Of a stretch of DNA of 14,479 bases, positions 13,351-14,479 are shown one piece after another. The stretch spans positions 1 through 14,479 of the forward strand of contig CALZHV010000040.1 in the NCBI GenBank assembly GCA_945787485.1, read 5' to 3'. A program made the translations under genes and the position numbers. Below the pieces are notes generated by a model. It saw only the letters and a program-made list of their open reading frames with translations, had not been told where the DNA came from and ran no database searches. Within the stretch, counting starts at the first letter, position 1. Each line of letters opens with the position of its first letter. This stretch comes from an uncultured Lachnospiraceae bacterium. GTDB taxonomy: Bacteria > Bacillota > Clostridia > Lachnospirales > Lachnospiraceae.

Positions 13351-14479
13351 TTGAGAAGGGGCAACAAACTATTAAAAAAATGTATTGCAACAACGTTAAC
13401 ATTAGCAATGATGTCTGCCTGCGTGGCCGTTCCACCTGTTGGAGCAAAGGCGATGGAGGATGATGAAATCGAAACTACGGGAGAAATAACAGAAGAAGTA
13501 ACGGAGGAAATATCGGAAGAAAATCTTGAAGAAGTGACAGAAGAAATTTCAGAGGCAGATAATGCAGATGAATTCAATTATGCAAAACTCTTGCAATATT
13601 CATTATATTTCTATGATGCCAACATGTGTGGTGCGGATGTCAGTGAAACGAGCTTGCTTAACTGGAGAGGAAACTGCCATACCTTTGATGAAACTACATA
13701 TACAAGAAGCGATGGAACAACAGTTAGTGTTAATTTGAACGGTGGTTTCCATGATGCGGGTGATCATGTAAAGTTTGGTCTGCCTGAAGCATATGCAGCA
13801 TTTGTGCTTGGAATGAGCTATGATACAAATAAAGAGGCATATGAAGCAGCAAAGCAGACAGGACATTTGAAGAATTTGACAACACATTTTGCAGATTATT
13901 TCGTTAATTGTACTGTATTGAACAGTAGTGGTTCATCAGTCGAAGCCTTTTGTTGTCAGGTCGGACAAGGAGGTGGCGGATACGACCACGGATATTGGGG
14001 TGCGCCTGAAAATCAGACAAACAGCAACAGACCTATTTACTTTACAAGTGCAAGCGACCCATCTACAGATATAGTTTGTCTGTCGGCTGCGGCACTTGCA
14101 ATGCAATATAAAAACTTTGGAGGAGAGAGGTATCTTACAACAGCCAAGATGCTTTTTGATTACGCAAAGAGTAACAACAAAAATACAAACCAGTGCGGAC
14201 AAGAATTTTATCCGTCATCAGCTTGGGAAGATGATTATTGTCTTGCAGCACTTATGCTTTACAAGGTTACCGGCGACAGTGCATATCTTAATGAATTCAA
14301 TCAGTATAAGGATAATTCAAATGCTCAAAAGCCTTATTGGCCGCTTGGCTGGGATAATGTTGGACCTGCTGTTGCATATTACAACAACAATACAAGCGCA
14401 CTTTCAACAATAATGTCAATAGGCGGAGGTACAACTCTTTCTGACGGATTCAGATGTTTGAGTTCATGGGGTTCAGCAA
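13351..14479 (+). CDS. Secreted glycoside hydrolase family 9 cellulase, 5' part
   Basis: This endoglucanase-type enzyme is exported to cut beta-1,4-glucan. The 376 visible codons stay open to the window edge, so the C-terminus is missing. The start is TTG, supported by GGAGGT (13338-13343) 7 bases before it; the nearby ATG at 13346 meets a stop after two codons. A signal peptide fits residues 1-34 (basic MRRGNKLLKK, hydrophobic core, AKA cleavage site); a lipobox reading of MSAC at 21-24 is a weaker alternative. An acidic linker (about 35-75) follows, with EEVTEEISE repeated at 48-56 and 60-68. The GH9 module starts near 76: YDANMCGADV, NWRGNCH, then GGFHDAGDHVKFGLP (131-145) with the catalytic-base Asp pair at 135 and 138, QVGQGG (203-208), YFTSASDPSTDI and the WDNVGP region. 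No N-terminal Ig-like domain precedes it. The distal catalytic Glu and any binding module lie beyond the edge. Confidence 0.95.
   Translation, partial: MRRGNKLLKKCIATTLTLAMMSACVAVPPVGAKAMEDDEIETTGEITEEVTEEISEENLEEVTEEISEADNADEFNYAKLLQYSLYFYDANMCGADVSETSLLNWRGNCHTFDETTYTRSDGTTVSVNLNGGFHDAGDHVKFGLPEAYAAFVLGMSYDTNKEAYEAAKQTGHLKNLTTHFADYFVNCTVLNSSGSSVEAFCCQVGQGGGGYDHGYWGAPENQTNSNRPIYFTSASDPSTDIVCLSAAALAMQYKNFGGERYLTTAKMLFDYAKSNNKNTNQCGQEFYPSSAWEDDYCLAALMLYKVTGDSAYLNEFNQYKDNSNAQKPYWPLGWDNVGPAVAYYNNNTSALSTIMSIGGGTTLSDGFRCLSSWGSA

Noticed and set aside
14096..14413. Same-strand 105-codon open frame inside the cellulase gene
   Set aside because: It is in a different frame from the GH9 module, which remains open and conserved throughout; no ribosome site of its own was evident.

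Overview
The window is AT-rich chromosomal DNA. All recognisable genes lie on the + strand and almost all have strong AGGAGG-type ribosome binding sites. Gene content points to an anaerobic, low-GC Firmicute, most likely Clostridia and probably Lachnospiraceae: pyruvate formate-lyase activase, a spore-cortex-type amidase (CwlD), meso-diaminopimelate dehydrogenase, a clostridial-style class II aldolase and a secreted GH9 cellulase. That assignment is inference from family knowledge, with no 16S or marker comparison. I see no rRNA, tRNA, CRISPR array, insertion sequence or prophage, and no gene-free stretch over 300 bases.

Layout. (1) 1-2410: the 3' end of pflA, then ddh 26 bases later (probably co-transcribed), then a CwlD-like amidase and a strong terminator. 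Ddh makes meso-diaminopimelate and the amidase remodels peptidoglycan, so cell wall is the common theme. (2) 2460-8140: an excision-repair cluster uvrB, a small unrecognised membrane protein with a Cys-rich tail, and uvrA, behind a good extended -10 promoter and a possible degenerate SOS box. uvrA is followed by a 13-bp tandem repeat array and a terminator. (3) 8150-10861: a transport/regulation cassette made of a membrane-anchored MerR regulator with a C-terminal zinc ribbon, a 69-residue two-TM PLDc_N protein, an ABC ATPase and an ABC-2 permease. The last three resemble B. subtilis YxlE-YxlF-YxlG of the sigY operon, but here the regulator is a membrane-bound MerR. (4) 10984-12017: monocistronic fba with its own consensus-like promoter and terminator. 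(5) 12097-13217: a polytopic membrane protein of unknown function ending in a Gln/Tyr-rich 13-residue repeat. (6) 13351 to the end: a secreted GH9 cellulase starting at TTG, cut by the window edge.

Most of the window is ordinary housekeeping. The parts most worth a second look are the membrane-tethered MerR plus YxlEFG-like cassette, the small Cys-rich membrane protein between uvrB and uvrA, the 13-bp intergenic array, and the Gln/Tyr-repeat membrane protein. None is proven to be a new system from sequence alone.
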